Shown here: piece after piece, positions 62,001-64,000 of the stretch
Position numbering within the stretch: the stretch's first letter is position 1
Layout of the letters: every line of letters begins with the position of its first letter
Assembly (NCBI GenBank): GCA_016787645.1
Contig: JAEUUF010000006.1
Span: forward strand, 92,044 to 156,043
DNA: 64,000 nucleotides
Reading direction: 5' to 3'
DNA from: Cyclobacteriaceae bacterium
GTDB lineage: Bacteria; Bacteroidota; Bacteroidia; Cytophagales; Cyclobacteriaceae
The notes under the pieces: generated by a model
Database searches by the model: none
What the model was told of the DNA's origin: nothing
Seen by the model: only the letters and a program-made list of their open reading frames with translations
Position numbers and translations under genes: made by a program

Positions 62001-64000
62001 GTGAGAACCAGTGTCTGCGTAACAAAACCGTCCAGCGGTGGTGCGGCCGAATGAGTGTAGTCGGGAGCATCCACAAGGTTGCTGGGTGAGTATGAACCCG
62101 GGCCTCCAACTACGGTTGACCAGGATACACCGTTGGGTGCAAAGGTGGTTACTCCGGCCAGTGATACGCTGGTCTGACTCGAGCAAATGACCATATCCGG
62201 TCCGGCTGAAATCTTGGCTGAAGGATAGACATCCACGAGGATGGTGAATGCATTGCCTGTGCAAAGATTAACACCGCTGGGCACTACGGTGTATTGAACC
62301 GTCTGGACCACAAAGGTGGTGTTAACCAAAATATCTGTAATAGTGGGCGTAGTTTGCGTAAAGGTGCTTTCCCCAGTCACATTCGGATTAGCCGTGGCGG
62401 TCCACAGGAAATTGGATGGCAAGGCATTCCCCAAATTCACATTACCCTGTAAACTATAGTTAACAGGGTTTCCACTACAAATAGCCGGGGCCGTGGCATT
62501 AGCGCCGACGGGTTCAGGCTCAACAGTTACCTGTATGCTGAAGTTCGCACCCACACAACCGTTTACACCTGTGGGTGTTACTGTATACGTTACAATTTCG
62601 GCGGCATTGGTAAGATTGGTGATAATATCTGTGATCCTCGGACCGATCACTGAAGATGTACTTTCTCCAGTCACATTGGCATTGGAAGCTGCAACCCATG
62701 AGAACGTACTTCCCACATTGTTGCCCAAAATGGCAATGTTGTTCAGTAGGTTGTAGTTAGGAGAAACATCGCTGCACGTTGTAACCGACTGATTTACGCC
62801 AATAGGTGAGGGTTTCACAGTAACCGAAATGGTGAACATATTTCCGGTACACAAGCTTACTGAACCGGTAGGAACCACCTGGTAAACTACCAATTGATCA
62901 ACCCCGGTAGGGTTAACCAGGACATCGCCGATCAAGGCCGTGGACTGAGGCACCAGGCTTTCACCTGTCACGCTTGGGTTATCCACGGGTACTACCCAAC
63001 TGAAAGTACTTGGCATGCCATTGCCCAATCCATTAACGTTAGTGGTTTGCAGATTGTAGTTGACTGGTGAATTGCTACAAATTGATGCTGTATGATTCAC
63101 TCCCAGCGGCTCAGGCTTCACCGGAACTGTTACCGTGAACGGATCACCAGCGCAACCTGCTGCGCTTATTGGAGTTACGGTATAGATCACATTGATGCTG
63201 GCAAATGCATTATTTGTATTAGTCCACTGGTCGTCAGCCAATTCAGCTGCGCCACGGTTGGTGCCTGCACTGACCGTTCCAGCACTTTGCGCTAATCCGT
63301 TACTGTTGGTAGTGATCGTGTAGGTTGAAGCACCCGGGGTAACCAGGTTATAAGCTGTCGGTGTATCACTACACACGGTCGCCGCAACGACCGGTCCCGA
63401 TACCGGTTCTGGCTGGACCGTAACCTGAATCACAAAAGGTAACCCTGCGCATCCGACACTGCTAAATGGTGTGACGGTATAAATCACATTGACATTAGCC
63501 CCCGTGGTATTTGTCCAAGCGTCGTCAATTAACTCATTTGCGTTCTTGCCAACTCCCGCGCTGATCGTGCCTGCGCTTTGAGTCAATCCATTCGGATTCG
63601 TGGCAATCGTGAAGTTGGCCGCGCTAACACTGGTGCCTGTAGTTGTAAGAACCCCAGCTGCACCGATGACGGCATCACTGCATACTGTCGGACTTGCCGC
63701 GACACCCACAGGGATGGGATTTACCGTAATCACCACCGGTACCGACGCTCCCACACAACCTCCCGCACTGGTCGGGGTGATCGTGTAAGTCGCCGTGATC
63801 GGCGAGCCACTCGTGTTGGTCAATATATCGGTGATCGTCAGCGCCGCAGACTCTGCCACCGCCACACCCGCACTGCCCTGTACACTCGCATCACTCATCA
63901 CCGGCGCCGCCCAGCTGTAGGTCGTACCCACCGGCTGGCCCGCTGGACTCAAGGTCACATCATAGTTTACATTCTGTCCGCTGCAGATCGTCTTGCTCTG
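59006..64000 (-). CDS. Giant modular T9SS-secreted surface protein (5' end cut by window edge)
   Basis: The frame remains open to the right edge (1,664 residues present, start missing). From the N-terminal side there are seven modules of roughly 100 residues, each opening with a Cys-Ser pattern (ICSG, VCSD, VCSD, ICSN, TCSD, ICSG, ICSS) about 300 bases apart and containing NP, GC and TVxP repeats of PKD-like/Ig-like type. Then come PKD-like domains (HLWNFGDLTAPGSG, YTWDFGDGDILTG), a jelly-roll-like part (FDYWSDAERNLDGAVVQYS), an Omp28-like domain without Cys pair (VLVENFTNSPTVV, SPTTIMDGIIDG) and a T9SS type A sorting domain (MYPNPANGKVFLGV ... HRKLMVMNRN). Confidence 0.93.
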   Translation of the reverse strand, partial: QSKTICSGQNVNYDVTLSPAGQPVGTTYSWAAPVMSDASVQGSAGVAVAESAALTITDILTNTSGSPITATYTITPTSAGGCVGASVPVVITVNPIPVGVAASPTVCSDAVIGAAGVLTTTGTSVSAANFTIATNPNGLTQSAGTISAGVGKNANELIDDAWTNTTGANVNVIYTVTPFSSVGCAGLPFVIQVTVQPEPVSGPVVAATVCSDTPTAYNLVTPGASTYTITTNSNGLAQSAGTVSAGTNRGAAELADDQWTNTNNAFASINVIYTVTPISAAGCAGDPFTVTVPVKPEPLGVNHTASICSNSPVNYNLQTTNVNGLGNGMPSTFSWVVPVDNPSVTGESLVPQSTALIGDVLVNPTGVDQLVVYQVVPTGSVSLCTGNMFTISVTVKPSPIGVNQSVTTCSDVSPNYNLLNNIAILGNNVGSTFSWVAASNANVTGESTSSVIGPRITDIITNLTNAAEIVTYTVTPTGVNGCVGANFSIQVTVEPEPVGANATAPAICSGNPVNYSLQGNVNLGNALPSNFLWTATANPNVTGESTFTQTTPTITDILVNTTFVVQTVQYTVVPSGVNLCTGNAFTILVDVYPSAKISAGPDMVICSSQTSVSLAGVTTFAPNGVSWSTVVGGPGSYSPSNLVDAPDYTHSAAPPLDGFVTQTLVLTALDPDGVLGPCLVVRDTMKLRINGLPFINITGLPATLAENKPPVAVNTNRVSGTFFISAGSALPPQYVNGGVDEVLFDPALAQVNAIDTLYYYWQDPVTLCKDTVYRTVFVSPVTVIDYGMEYDCGTPGIPGVNCIPIARDVATNEFRFCSNSGLIRLKGAPPAPNGLPAGTNFAAVPTVYDPTGAILQAKISSVSNQWYLDTQGLPSGDYLLQYNYQDNFPPFNQSTPVTYGLKVYAAPNAQMIVPANNCNTAGVTMDGSSSAMLTPNPFGGSISQHLWNFGDLTAPGSGVVVTHPYPAAGTYVITLTVITSDLCRDTDVVSIQVGAPPIVNFDWSAICTNDLTTYQDLTNPGISTIVAYTWDFGDGDILTGPAGGTVPVGTHGGRTTGTFKDPQHNFTSTGSYPTTLTVATNDACTNFLSRTVNILTGGAPVAPTPLAPYQIDFNSAPGSWIAEGLVTSTVPAVVISPISWRWDTPAGTSITLPAGDKAWWTGNNQVVNGQPSYFNLESSVVNGPCFDLTNLTRPMIEFDYWSDAERNLDGAVVQYSTNGGLNWTMVGPASVFSGTQRDQGINWYDPFALIVSDPGQQVKKWGSSGSYGWTDKSQKPGDLTGWKRAKFNLDMVPVASRSQVRIRIAFSSNDQNAPGNTFDGFAFDNVKVGEKERRVLVENFTNSPTVVTLDQQWISLQYANQVAARGTTGSDFYYMNYHISLPTPDPLNLENPVDPGARSLYMGVSKSPTTIMDGIIDGVKFVGDFTDLDAYGIEADRRALVAPQFSLQLDTLATGNNNTISVRLVMTANKAHTDPLLAQVVLIEDQTGLFKNVVRKQLLGADGRTITQTFAIGDSRTEQADNVTINVPITNPGQLSLLAYVQNKNTREIYQSIFKAAPFKRGEVVVGLEDPKNMPTTLSGITMYPNPANGKVFLGVPADQSTEGFNWRLIDQRGVTVKSGDFNDLINNAREIPVGELANGMYIMQLTGPGGSVVHRKLMVMNRN

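Overview
The window looks like a chromosomal segment of a member of the Bacteroidota, most likely order Cytophagales. The evidence is two proteins ending in type IX secretion (T9SS, Por) sorting domains, a TonB-dependent receptor paired with a DUF4249 lipoprotein, many short lipoproteins with N-terminal Cys lipoboxes, almost no Shine-Dalgarno sequences, and several promoters of the Bacteroidota type (TTTG, about 19 bases, TAnnTTTG). The genus cannot be fixed from the sequence alone.

Left third (1-24 kb), mostly minus strand. A run from 4.8 kb to the left edge carries a lipoprotein, a secreted S8 protease with a T9SS domain, rpe, an LpoB-like lipoprotein and a COG3014-type lipoprotein cut by the edge. 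A TrpF-like protein lacking the catalytic Cys lies divergently, facing trmB. Then come a GH5-like glycosidase, a DUF4249/TonB receptor pair, folC, an outer-membrane barrel protein with its own promoter and terminator, and a tight five-gene run accA - MBL hydrolase - patatin - hutU - acyltransferase. On the plus strand follow a large M14 carboxypeptidase with a clear terminator, a DinB protein, a small lipoprotein and a CDP-alcohol phosphatidyltransferase.

Middle (24-33 kb) is the accessory-looking part. A tRNA-Asp gene with a consensus promoter is followed by AT-richer DNA carrying two small orphan genes and an XRE-ImmA/IrrE plus DUF4411 (PIN-like) toxin-antitoxin type pair. Next is a 468-base stretch without a recognised gene that holds a 29-codon mini-ORF, then an outer-membrane protein gene directly followed by a secreted TPR-caspase gene. 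A 19-base direct repeat flanks that pair. A TPR protein and a 21-unit heptanucleotide array close this region.

Right half (33-64 kb): ligD (POL-PE-LIG order), an MFS transporter, an HDAC-like deacetylase, a lipoprotein and an ABCG-like fused ABC transporter form a minus-strand run. TraB/GumN and a Prc-type protease converge. Then come a membrane zinc-ribbon protein, a MazG-like pyrophosphohydrolase, tyrS with an abutting PAP2-related (sphingomyelin-synthase-like) membrane protein, and a PhyH/SDR pair. A minus-strand locus encodes a very large TPR protein, a plug-less outer-membrane barrel, a SPOR protein, ExbB, ExbD and a TonB-like protein, apparently an energised envelope complex. holA and a rhomboid protease follow. 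The right edge cuts a giant modular T9SS-secreted surface protein.
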